Source of the DNA: a virus
IMG/VR virus record: IMGVR_UViG_3300037504_000284
Coordinates: 1-29,447 of that record
Direction: 5' to 3' (one strand)
Length of the DNA: 29,447 bases
The position numbers and the translations under genes are program-made. Below, piece after piece: positions 7,386-14,045 of this stretch (positions within the stretch are counted from its first letter, which is position 1; every line of letters begins with the position of its first letter). The notes below the pieces were generated by a model. The model was not told where the DNA came from, searched no databases, and was given only the letters and a program-made list of their open reading frames with translations.

Positions 7386-7604
7386 ATGAAAATACAGAAC
7401 AGAGAAAAATCAAATTACAAAGGATTAACAATTATCCACCCTCATTCAGGAAAAGTTAGTCGCACAGTTGTTGAAACAAAATTAAAAAATTATTTCGGGA
7501 AAAAGAATTATATTCCAAATACAGGATATATAATCCTAGAAGACGTGAATTATAAAATTGTTATTAGAGATCATTTTGATTTTATAGAAGAGTTAAACAT
7601 TTAA
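7386..7604 (+). CDS. Small unknown early protein
   Basis: A 72-residue protein starting MKIQNREKSNYKGLTIIH, with a basic middle (KLKNYFGKKNY) and beta-strand-like ends (GYIILEDVNYKIVI). No motif is recognised. The start follows an AT-rich leader (TCAATTAATTATG). Confidence 0.55.
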   Translation: MKIQNREKSNYKGLTIIHPHSGKVSRTVVETKLKNYFGKKNYIPNTGYIILEDVNYKIVIRDHFDFIEELNI

Positions 7605-7671
7605 AACTTGTCAATATTAATTATCATTATTATTCATTCAGTCTAAAAAATGTTCTAAACCAGTCAATAAA

Positions 7672-7842
7672 ATGAAACCTTATTTCTATCAACAATTAAA
7701 ACGTATTATCCGAAAAATGGATAATGAAAGTAAAATGCAAAATTCGTACGGAGTGATCTACAATGTAAATGGAATAGATTATGACGTACGAATTTACAAC
7801 GCAATTACCAAAGATTATAGTTTTGTAATAATTTTAAATTAA
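7672..7842 (+). CDS. Small unknown early protein
   Basis: A 56-residue protein: a basic helix (QQLKRIIRKMDNES) followed by a beta hairpin with several Tyr (GVIYNVNGIDYDVRIY). It is followed 7 bases later by the next gene. A helix-plus-hairpin layout can bind nucleic acid, but that is only suggestive. Confidence 0.5.
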   Translation: MKPYFYQQLKRIIRKMDNESKMQNSYGVIYNVNGIDYDVRIYNAITKDYSFVIILN

Positions 7843-7849
7843 ACGTGTT

Positions 7850-8092
7850 ATGAAAGATTTAAGAACAAAAATACAAGATGATGACTGTATAATTTCAGAC
7901 AGTCGAAATGGCTATATTGTAAAATGTGAACTAGATAATCTAGGCGAATTTTTAGAAATGGATGAATGTTTAGACGCAATAAATAACTGGATGAAGAGAA
8001 ATAATTTTTATCCTAACATTTATTTTATTAATGATCATGGAAACATTCATTTAATTAATTTACAAGGAAAAATCATTCAATCGCAAGTTTAA
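7850..8092 (+). CDS. Small acidic unknown early protein
   Basis: An 80-residue acidic protein (KIQDDDCIISDSRNGYIVK, LDNLGEFLEMDECLDAI) ending in strand-like NIHLINLQGKIIQ. The mixed alpha/beta pattern resembles small phage inhibitor proteins in general, but no family was recognised. Confidence 0.55.
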   Translation: MKDLRTKIQDDDCIISDSRNGYIVKCELDNLGEFLEMDECLDAINNWMKRNNFYPNIYFINDHGNIHLINLQGKIIQSQV

Positions 8093-8103
8093 AATCAAAC
8101 AAA

Positions 8104-8265
8104 ATGAAAAAAGTAAAAACAGTAAATATTGAAGACGTTCAAAGCCATAAACCCTATATGTTACTTTTAAATAATTCGGCGTTTATCGGGACCGGACGGC
8201 AAGTGAAAAAACGTGCAAAAAAATATCATCATTGTATAATTTATGCTTTACCAGTTGAATTTTAA
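8104..8265 (+). CDS. Small basic unknown protein
   Basis: A 53-residue protein starting MKKVKTVNIEDVQSHKPYM, with a very basic segment TGRQVKKRAKKYHH (about 30-43) that could bind nucleic acid. The leader repeat element begins right at its stop codon. Confidence 0.5.
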   Translation: MKKVKTVNIEDVQSHKPYMLLLNNSAFIGTGRQVKKRAKKYHHCIIYALPVEF

Positions 8266-8283
8266 TTGTTAAACCTATAAATT
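8265..8283 (+). repeat. Recurrent leader element ATTGTTAAAYCTATAAATT, copy 1
   Basis: The same 19-mer, with one or a few changes, precedes three early genes: 8265-8283 (before 8293), 9529-9547 (before 9557, 18 of 19 identical) and 11082-11100 (before 11111, diverging after TTGTTAAACCT). Two of the three copies follow a terminator-type hairpin. It may be a promoter, an operator or a translation leader. Confidence 0.5.
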
Positions 8284-8292
8284 CAAATAGTT

Positions 8293-8799
8293 ATGAAATT
8301 CACAAAACAAACATTGCAGAAAATGAGCCGTGATAAAAATGTATTAAGAACAGTTGAAAACGTTTTAATGGCCCAAGCTTACCGGGAAACCGTTGAGGAA
8401 ATCGTAAAACCACAACAACATAAAGTTTTACAGAAACATCAATTTAAAATATCAAAAGAATGGACAAACAAAGGAAGAAAACCAGGAGTTTTAACTAACC
8501 CTAACCACCTAGAACTAATTTCTGATAAAGATTTTAAAATCTATGAAAAGGAAATGCACGAATTTTATTTAGATGAAGGTTTTAATGTTGATTATGGTTA
8601 TTGCCCTTTACTTATTGCAGAAAATCAAGAGAGAAAAGCCCAGGATAATTTAATTAAAGCCATTGAACCGTATACAGGTATAACAAAAGAAAATTTAATG
8701 TTGTCCGGTAATCCTTTGGAAAATTATAACAAATACATTGATATAAATATGCGATATTTTACCCAATTTGTTAATAAAAGGGAATTGTTAAACAAATAA
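8293..8799 (+). CDS. Unknown early protein, 168 aa
   Basis: Mostly helical and charged. It starts MKFTKQTLQKMSRDKNVLRT, has a middle part with NPNHLELISDKDFKIYEKE and YGYCPLLIAENQERKAQDNL, and ends in NMRYFTQFVNKRELL. The segment 'YCPLLIAEN' looks like the early-phage family seen beside replication genes, but I cannot name it. It is likely cytoplasmic. Confidence 0.6.
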   Translation: MKFTKQTLQKMSRDKNVLRTVENVLMAQAYRETVEEIVKPQQHKVLQKHQFKISKEWTNKGRKPGVLTNPNHLELISDKDFKIYEKEMHEFYLDEGFNVDYGYCPLLIAENQERKAQDNLIKAIEPYTGITKENLMLSGNPLENYNKYIDINMRYFTQFVNKRELLNK

Positions 8800-8812
8800 A
8801 ACACAAAAAATT

Positions 8813-9037
8813 ATGAAAACATTAAAAGAACAATTAAAAGAAAATTGTAACCTTAACGATTCAGATTTTGGCCGACACGAAACAGATTTATATGTGAGAA
8901 AAACTGATAAAGTATTTAATTATCTTAAAAACAATTATAAGTTTTTTAGGAATATTCAGCAATTTAAAAACCAAATTGATGGAAAAATCTGGTTAGACAT
9001 TCCTTTTGCTGCTTGGGAAGAAAAGTATAACTTATAA
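8813..9037 (+). CDS. Small unknown protein, helical
   Basis: A 74-residue protein starting MKTLKEQLKENCNLNDSDF, predominantly helical with many Lys and Asn, closing with WLDIPFAAWEEKYNL. It lies 13 bases after the preceding gene with an A-rich leader. No motif was recognised. Confidence 0.55.
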   Translation: MKTLKEQLKENCNLNDSDFGRHETDLYVRKTDKVFNYLKNNYKFFRNIQQFKNQIDGKIWLDIPFAAWEEKYNL

Positions 9038-9048
9038 ACTTATCAATT

Positions 9049-9495
9049 ATGAGTGTAATGCTAATAAACCACGAAGTATTTAACAAAGTAAACAATAAAA
9101 TGCAGTCTTATAAATTCCACAAAACTGTAGATATAAATTATTGTTCTTTGTTGTCCGATCAAACAATGACAAAAGAGAAAATTCAAAACATGGTAAAGGA
9201 TTGGAGTTATTTAAATGAATTATCATTTGTTCATAAATACGATAATGAACCAATCCCGGAAACCTGGATGTATTCATTTATTGATTTTTCACGCAATTAT
9301 CAAAAAGTAAATACATACCAGTTTTTAAAATATCTCAATGCCATTCAATACAATATTGAATCACAACATATTCCCGAATATATGATAAATGAAAGAATAA
9401 AAAAATCTTATAAATTTCTTAAAAATCTCATTCGGGATATTGAAAAAACAATTATAAGCAATATTGAGGAATATAAGCAAGCAGAATGGAGTTAA
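9049..9495 (+). CDS. Unknown early protein, 148 aa
   Basis: A helical protein (NYCSLLSDQTMTKEKIQNMV; KKSYKFLKNLIRDIEKTI) without membrane segments. It is the last gene before a hairpin terminator and closes the first group of early genes. The family is unknown. Confidence 0.6.
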   Translation: MSVMLINHEVFNKVNNKMQSYKFHKTVDINYCSLLSDQTMTKEKIQNMVKDWSYLNELSFVHKYDNEPIPETWMYSFIDFSRNYQKVNTYQFLKYLNAIQYNIESQHIPEYMINERIKKSYKFLKNLIRDIEKTIISNIEEYKQAEWS

Positions 9496-9500
9496 TCAAA

Positions 9501-9522
9501 AGAGGGGTTTATTTACCCCTCT
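9501..9522 (+). terminator. Hairpin terminator
   Basis: AGAGGGGT/ACCCCTCT, an 8-bp stem with a TTATTT loop, followed by the T-rich TATCTTATTGTT. It starts 6 bases after a stop codon. Confidence 0.7.
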
Positions 9523-9528
9523 TATCTT

Positions 9529-9547
9529 ATTGTTAAATCTATAAATT
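9529..9547 (+). repeat. Recurrent leader element, copy 2
   Basis: ATTGTTAAATCTATAAATT differs from copy 1 at a single base and lies 10 bases before the ATG at 9557, just after the terminator hairpin. Confidence 0.5.
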
Positions 9548-9556
9548 TTAATTATT

Positions 9557-10204
9557 ATGCAAACTAAAGAAATTTTAAAACAAATGTTAAAAGAAAATAC
9601 CGGACGTGCTTTATTAGATTCCGGTGATGCTTACGGACGTAACTATGAAAAAAATCAAAACATAGATTTTGACAGTCAGTCACGTGTAAGTTATGAAACA
9701 TTTGGAGACGGTGATATTTTATACGCCGTATCAGTATATCATTATCTAAATGAAATTTTAGAACGTGATCAGTTTTGCAATAGCATTGACCAGATCTTAA
9801 AAGATAATGAGTACCCGTGGGTTACTCATAAAGAAATTGAAGAGATTATACCACATGAAAAAATGCAACCTCCGATTAATACATATAACTACGATGAAAA
9901 CATTTCACAAACATTACTTTTCAGAACGTTTGTTTATAATGATACTCCTTACGTATTGTTACAAATTCATGGTGGTTGTGATGTTAGAGGTGGCTATACT
10001 GATCCGCGTTGTTTTAAACTTAACGGAATTTTGTCCGGTCTGGTTGATGTAATTGGATCAATTGACGGAAAAGAAGTAAATAACTTATACGATGGTGTAA
10101 CATTACATTATGAAGAAACCGGAGAAGAAGTTAAAGCAGATGAAAATTCAGAAATTGACCTAGATTTTTTTGTAAATGATGAAACATTCATTTATACTGA
10201 ATAA
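9557..10204 (+). CDS. Conserved phage protein of unknown function
   Basis: A 215-residue acidic protein. Near the N-terminus it has NTGRALLDSGDAYGRNYEKN, and about residue 138 it has QIHGGCDVRGGYTDPRCF. I recognise this pair of signatures from a widespread but uncharacterised group of phage and plasmid proteins. Gly-, Asp- and His-rich conserved segments suggest a ligand- or metal-binding site, but no reaction is known to me. It is flanked by terminator-like hairpins on both sides, so it may be expressed as a separate unit. Confidence 0.7.
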   Translation: MQTKEILKQMLKENTGRALLDSGDAYGRNYEKNQNIDFDSQSRVSYETFGDGDILYAVSVYHYLNEILERDQFCNSIDQILKDNEYPWVTHKEIEEIIPHEKMQPPINTYNYDENISQTLLFRTFVYNDTPYVLLQIHGGCDVRGGYTDPRCFKLNGILSGLVDVIGSIDGKEVNNLYDGVTLHYEETGEEVKADENSEIDLDFFVNDETFIYTE

Positions 10205-10218
10205 ATTGTCAAACCAAC

Positions 10219-10248
10219 GTTACCGGGGTTTTATTTTACTCCGGTAAC
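10219..10248 (+). terminator. Hairpin terminator
   Basis: GTTACCGGGGT pairs with ACTCCGGTAAC (11 pairs including one G-U) around a loop TTTATTTT, followed by TTTAAACTTTTTT. It is a good intrinsic terminator after the 9557 gene. Confidence 0.75.
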
Positions 10249-10265
10249 TTTAAACTTTTTTAAAA

Positions 10266-10472
10266 ATGAAAGCACTACCTTACATCTATACATTTCTTTC
10301 TTATTATGATTCTTATAAAACTAACAAGAAAGAGTGGGTTAAAAAATTACAAGATGAATGGGAAGAGACTAAAGAACTCCCACGCAAAAAGAAAAAAGAA
10401 GCCCGGAAAGCAATAAAAGCAGAATTAGATTTGGCTTTATACGATCCAATTGAAGAAATGTTGAATATCTAA
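10266..10472 (+). CDS. Small basic unknown protein
   Basis: A 68-residue protein with an aromatic N-terminus (MKALPYIYTFLSYYDSY), then a highly charged helix (KKKKKEARKAIKAELDLALY is the core of it) suitable for binding nucleic acid or another protein. No family is recognised. Confidence 0.55.
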   Translation: MKALPYIYTFLSYYDSYKTNKKEWVKKLQDEWEETKELPRKKKKEARKAIKAELDLALYDPIEEMLNI

Positions 10473-10509
10473 AACCAAATTAAAACGCAAACATTAAAAC
10501 TTAAAAACT

Positions 10510-10719
10510 ATGAAAGAACGTGAAAAAATGAAAATCGTATCAAAAGAAGATTATCAGAATGCAAAAATGATTCTGAACCATGATAGTAGTATGCTAGATG
10601 ATCTGGATAAAAATCTCTGTAATGGCATAATAATTTCACATTTAAGAGGTGAAAAGATGCCTGCTTATCAACTGATGAATTTTCGTGAACTTGTTAAAAA
10701 TGAATTGTCAAACTTTTAA
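10510..10719 (+). CDS. Small unknown protein
   Basis: A 69-residue helical protein (MKEREKMKIVSKEDYQNAKM ... RGEKMPAYQLMNFRELVKNE). An internal ATG six codons on (MKIVSKEDY) is an alternative start. The function is unknown. Confidence 0.5.
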   Translation: MKEREKMKIVSKEDYQNAKMILNHDSSMLDDLDKNLCNGIIISHLRGEKMPAYQLMNFRELVKNELSNF

Positions 10720-10731
10720 ATTTATTGAGAA

Positions 10732-11016
10732 ATGAAAATAAATAAAGAAAAATTAACTTTTATCGGATCAATGAACTATATTGTTCAGGTTTGGACAAGT
10801 GATTACAATTCACAATATTGTTTAATAGACCAATATCAACCTAGAAAAAATCGTATTTGGAGTGGTGAAATTGAAAAAGAAGAAGCAAAACAACAAATAG
10901 AGGAAACAATTGAAAGAATGAAAATTGCAATACAACACTATCAAGATTTTTTAGATGGAAAAAGAGATTATGTTTGCTATTGGGAACTTGAAAAAGAACC
11001 ATGGAAAGATGAATAA
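10732..11016 (+). CDS. Small unknown protein, 94 aa
   Basis: The N-terminal half is a likely beta sheet (FIGSMNYIVQVWTSDYNSQY), followed by a helix of EEAKQQIEETIERMKIAIQH and a Trp-rich acidic end. It is the last gene before the 11032 terminator. The mixed alpha/beta fold of this length is common among small phage-encoded inhibitors; that is only an analogy. Confidence 0.55.
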   Translation: MKINKEKLTFIGSMNYIVQVWTSDYNSQYCLIDQYQPRKNRIWSGEIEKEEAKQQIEETIERMKIAIQHYQDFLDGKRDYVCYWELEKEPWKDE

Positions 11017-11031
11017 TTAAAACAACAAAGA

Positions 11032-11067
11032 ACCTGTCAAGTAAATTGTATTATAATCTTGACAGGT
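11032..11067 (+). terminator. Hairpin terminator
   Basis: ACCTGTCAAG/CTTGACAGGT, a perfect 10-bp stem with a 16-base loop, then TCTTCTTTAACTTTT. It separates the small early genes from the next transcription unit. Confidence 0.75.
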
Positions 11068-11081
11068 CTTCTTTAACTTTT

Positions 11082-11100
11082 ATTGTTAAACCTTAAATAA
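11082..11100 (+). repeat. Recurrent leader element, copy 3
   Basis: ATTGTTAAACCTTAAATAA shares its first 12 bases with copy 1 and again follows a terminator hairpin and precedes a gene (ATG at 11111). Confidence 0.45.
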
Positions 11101-11110
11101 CTCGCAGATT

Positions 11111-11284
11111 ATGGAAACAAAAGTAAGAAGAGGAACCGCATGGTTTAGTATAACGATAGGATTAATAATGGCAGGATTTTTAGCTTTAAATTATCATTTT
11201 CATGGATTTGAAATTGCAGTTTTAGTCGGACAAACATTAATTGTAGTTGCATTAATGACAATAAAATTTAATCAAACAGAATAA
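11111..11284 (+). CDS. Small two-pass membrane protein
   Basis: A 57-residue protein: a short basic N-terminus (METKVRRGTAW), then two hydrophobic helices (SITIGLIMAGFLALNY and IAVLVGQTLIVVALMTI) separated by a short polar loop NYHFHGFE. It ends 3 bases before the SNF2 helicase gene. A membrane-active early protein is inferred; the function is unknown. Confidence 0.6.
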   Translation: METKVRRGTAWFSITIGLIMAGFLALNYHFHGFEIAVLVGQTLIVVALMTIKFNQTE

Positions 11285-11287
11285 ATT

Positions 11288-12964
11288 ATGAAACAAGCTA
11301 AAAAAACAGTTGTCCGTGCCGCTTGGATTTATACCACCCGGCACGGCAACAAAAAAATCCAAATAACTTTTCCTTATAACAAGGAAGACGTCCAACGTGT
11401 GCGGCAATTACCTAACCGTAAATTTCACGATGATAACGGCAAAAAATACTGGACGTGTGATTTATCAATAGAGGCAGTCGAATGGCTAGATATGTGGGGC
11501 TTTAAATTATCCGGGGATTTACGGGATTTTATCAACAATGCCTACATTGACCCTGATGATATAGATGATCAATTAGATGAAGAAAAAATCGGAGACAATG
11601 ACATCATTGAAAAATTGTATCCTTTTCAAAGAACCGGAGTAAATTTTATAGAAGAAACAGGTGGACGTGCTTTGATAACTGATGAGATGGGACTCGGAAA
11701 AACAGTGCAAGCCCTGACATGGATAAGAATGCACCCGGAAAAAAGACCGGTGCTTATTGTTGTACCGGCATCGCTTAAATTGAACTGGAAAAGAGAGGCA
11801 GAAAAATGGCTAGACAATCCAGATATTCAAATTTTATCCGGTAAAACTCCTTACGAAATTACATCAGATATTGTTATTATCAATTATGACATTATCAAAG
11901 ACTGGACTGAAACGTTAAAAGAATTTGGTCCACAAGTTTTTATAGGAGATGAAATTCATTATATAAAAAACAATAAAGCCCAGAGAACGAGAGCAGTAAA
12001 AGAGATAGCAAGAAAAATGCCTCATGTAATTGGACTAACCGGAACACCTGTTATCAACCGACCAATTGAAGTATACAATGCAATTAACTTAATTGACCGT
12101 TCTATCTTCCCATCTTGGTGGAGATATGTTAAAAAGTATTGTGGAGCAAAACAAACACGATACGGATTAGATGTATCCGGAGCAACCAATACAAATGAAC
12201 TGCACAGAAAACTTGTAAAGACTGTAATGCTCCGGAGAAAAAAAGAAGATGTTTTAAGTGAATTGCCGGATAAAGTTAGAACATTTTTGCCTGTAGAAAT
12301 TGACAATCCAGATGAATACAAAAGAGCTGAAAATAATTTTATCACTTTTATCAGAGAAACCAAAGGCAAAAAAGCAGCACGAAAAGCATCAAACGCTGAA
12401 GCACTTGCAAAAATTTCTACACTAAAACAAGTAGCTGTAAAAGGCAAATTGAAAAACGCTACTGAATGGATTAAAGACATTTTAGATACCGGAGAAAAAT
12501 TAGTTGTATTCGGACATCACAAATTTGTAATTGATGAACTGATGAAAAAATTCTCCGGTGTTGCTGTAAAGATTGACGGTAGTGTAAGCCAAAAGAACAG
12601 GCAACAAGCAGTAGACAAATTTCAAAATGATGATTCTGTTCGGCTGTTTGTAGGCAATATGAAAGCAGCCGGAGTTGGCATTACGCTCACTGCCGCTTCA
12701 AAAGTTGCTTTTTTAGAACTTGGTCATTCTCCATCTGACCACGATCAAGCAAGTGACAGAGTACATCGTATTGGACAGAAAAACTCTGTTAACGTGTATT
12801 ATCTTCTTGCCAACGACACAATTGAAGAAAAGATTGCAAGAATGATTGATGAAAAACGTAAAGTAGTTGACAGAGTTACAGATGGACAAGAAACAGACGA
12901 AAGCAGCCTATTAACACAACTTATGAACGAATATTACGAACAATTAGAAGAGGAGGAATTATGA
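11288..12964 (+). CDS. SNF2-family DNA helicase/ATPase (SMARCAL1-like)
   Basis: A 558-residue superfamily 2 ATPase. Residues 10-80 form a small N-terminal domain (WIYTTRHGNKKIQITFPYN) that resembles the HARP-like DNA-binding module of SMARCAL1/annealing helicases. The ATPase core shows YPFQRTGVNF (Q motif), DEMGLGKT at 132-139 (Walker A), DEIH at 221-224 (motif II), LTGTP at 250-254 (motif III) and QASDRVHRIGQ at 487-497 (motif VI). Phage members probably remodel replication forks or recombination intermediates. All key motifs are intact and the length is full. Its stop overlaps the next ATG (ATGA), so the two are coupled. Confidence 0.93.
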   Translation: MKQAKKTVVRAAWIYTTRHGNKKIQITFPYNKEDVQRVRQLPNRKFHDDNGKKYWTCDLSIEAVEWLDMWGFKLSGDLRDFINNAYIDPDDIDDQLDEEKIGDNDIIEKLYPFQRTGVNFIEETGGRALITDEMGLGKTVQALTWIRMHPEKRPVLIVVPASLKLNWKREAEKWLDNPDIQILSGKTPYEITSDIVIINYDIIKDWTETLKEFGPQVFIGDEIHYIKNNKAQRTRAVKEIARKMPHVIGLTGTPVINRPIEVYNAINLIDRSIFPSWWRYVKKYCGAKQTRYGLDVSGATNTNELHRKLVKTVMLRRKKEDVLSELPDKVRTFLPVEIDNPDEYKRAENNFITFIRETKGKKAARKASNAEALAKISTLKQVAVKGKLKNATEWIKDILDTGEKLVVFGHHKFVIDELMKKFSGVAVKIDGSVSQKNRQQAVDKFQNDDSVRLFVGNMKAAGVGITLTAASKVAFLELGHSPSDHDQASDRVHRIGQKNSVNVYYLLANDTIEEKIARMIDEKRKVVDRVTDGQETDESSLLTQLMNEYYEQLEEEEL

Positions 12965-13134
12965 TAACATTAAATCCAATCGACTATTCACAAGCAACTA
13001 TGCTATTAGACAAAAATCTGACAGACGAACAAATTGAGCTTGTAAGCGAAATTGTAGAAAATTACACAAAAGACAAGCAAGTTGATGGTTCTATTTACAT
13101 TAAATTCAGAAAACTAATAATCGAAAACCTTTAA
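12961..13134 (+). CDS. Small protein coupled to the SNF2 helicase
   Basis: A 57-residue protein (MITLNPIDYSQATMLLDK; LTDEQIELVSEIVENYTKD) whose ATG overlaps the helicase stop codon, preceded by GGAGGAATT, an unusually good Shine-Dalgarno for this window. It is helical and acidic. Co-translation suggests a functional link to the helicase, for instance as a partner protein, but no family is recognised. Confidence 0.6.
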   Translation: MITLNPIDYSQATMLLDKNLTDEQIELVSEIVENYTKDKQVDGSIYIKFRKLIIENL

Positions 13135-13140
13135 TGAATT

Positions 13141-13341
13141 ATGAACACACAAATTCAAAATTATTCGGATTTTAAAGCCGCAATTGACGGTGATAGCAGT
13201 ATAGACTGGATTTGGCAGAATCGTGCCAGATGTATGAAAAACGGAGTAGAAAATGTATATCCGTGGATGAGACATGACGGACAATCTATCCGTGAAGCGT
13301 GGAAACTATTTAGACAACTTTACGTAGAATCAAATAAATGA
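13141..13341 (+). CDS. Small unknown protein, Trp-rich
   Basis: A 66-residue protein starting MNTQIQNYSDFKAAIDGD. The middle has SIDWIWQNRARCMKNG and WMRHDGQSIREAWKLF. It has four Trp and a basic helix, and resembles nothing I can name. It sits in the helicase-sigma cluster. Confidence 0.5.
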   Translation: MNTQIQNYSDFKAAIDGDSSIDWIWQNRARCMKNGVENVYPWMRHDGQSIREAWKLFRQLYVESNK

Positions 13342-13348
13342 ATGAATT

Positions 13349-13558
13349 ATGAAAATACTACTGAAAATATTTACAACTTTAGGAGCAATATTTCTTTTTA
13401 TTGCGATAGCTACAACTTTCACTACTTTTGTTGAATATTTTAATGCTGAACCAGAACAAATAAAAACAGCAGAATTTGTTTGTTTAAGTTCATGGATATT
13501 AGGATCAGTATTTACAATAATTGCAATTAATATAGCACATAAAATAAATAAATTATGA
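13349..13558 (+). CDS. Small two-pass membrane protein
   Basis: A 69-residue protein with two hydrophobic segments: GAIFLFIAIATTFTTFV (about 12-28) and SWILGSVFTIIAINIA (about 48-63). Its stop overlaps the start of the sigma-factor gene by 4 bases. A membrane protein coupled to a sigma-like gene could be an anti-sigma factor, but it lacks a cytoplasmic domain of useful size, so this remains speculation. Confidence 0.55.
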   Translation: MKILLKIFTTLGAIFLFIAIATTFTTFVEYFNAEPEQIKTAEFVCLSSWILGSVFTIIAINIAHKINKL

Positions 13559-13995
13559 AACTAACTAAAACGCACCTCAAAGACATCTCGGCAATTGCTT
13601 ACAACTTCTACAAGACAACCGGAATAGACCGCAATGACTTGTATCAAGAAGCAGCAATTGGCTACATTAAAGCAGCAGAAAACTATAATAATCATTCTGA
13701 TGCTTCTTTTCTAACTTATGCTCATCGTTGTGCTGTTAACAATGTAATTGATTTTATCAGGCAAGAAAAAGAATTAAGACATTTACCGATTATAGAAAGA
13801 GATTATAAAACAATGCCTTCACTTACATTCATGCTTTATGATGCAATCGAGCATTTGAGAACTTATTATAAAACATCATTGAAGTTGTTTATGCAAGGAT
13901 ACACATATTATGAAATTGCTCAAATGCTTAATATAAAAGTATCCACTCTAAAACCATTGCTTCATAGAGCAAAAAAAGAATTGAAAAAAATTTGA
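13555..13995 (+). CDS. RNA polymerase sigma-70-like factor
   Basis: A 146-residue protein. Region 2 is visible: DLYQEAAIGYIKAAENYN, then SFLTYAHRCAVNNVIDFIRQ (about 28-75), the core-binding and -10-recognition helices of sigma-70 family members. The C-terminal 40 residues (LKLFMQGYTYYEIAQMLNI, KVSTLKPLLHRAKKELKKI) are the region 4 helix-turn-helix that binds the -35 element. Region 1 and a long region 3 are missing, as in ECF/minimal phage sigmas. A phage sigma would redirect host RNA polymerase to phage promoters. The phage-specific motif starts at its stop codon. It could instead be an HTH regulator derived from a sigma factor. Confidence 0.85.
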   Translation: MKLTKTHLKDISAIAYNFYKTTGIDRNDLYQEAAIGYIKAAENYNNHSDASFLTYAHRCAVNNVIDFIRQEKELRHLPIIERDYKTMPSLTFMLYDAIEHLRTYYKTSLKLFMQGYTYYEIAQMLNIKVSTLKPLLHRAKKELKKI

Positions 13996-14022
13996 AACTT
14001 TTTTAAAAAATTATCGTATAAC
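13994..14022 (+). promoter_or_regulatory. Phage promoter motif before the pentapeptide gene
   Basis: GAAACTTTTTT, 9 bases, TCGTATAAC. The GAAAC overlaps the sigma gene stop (TGA 13993-13995). It can also be read as TTGAAA-N19-TATAAC. One of four copies of the motif in the window. Confidence 0.55.
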
Positions 14023-14024
14023 TT

Positions 14025-14045
14025 ATAAAAACAATTGAATTATGA
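14025..14045 (+). repeat. 21-bp direct repeat at a start site, copy 1
   Basis: The 21 bases up to and including the ATG and first base of the next codon recur exactly at 14786-14806. The core is ACAATTGAATTATGA. The two copies bracket the pentapeptide-repeat gene. Confidence 0.65.

Noticed and set aside
12022-12480. 152-codon minus-strand frame opposite the SNF2 helicase
   Set aside because: Shadow of the helicase; no domain, and the helicase motifs are intact on the plus strand.
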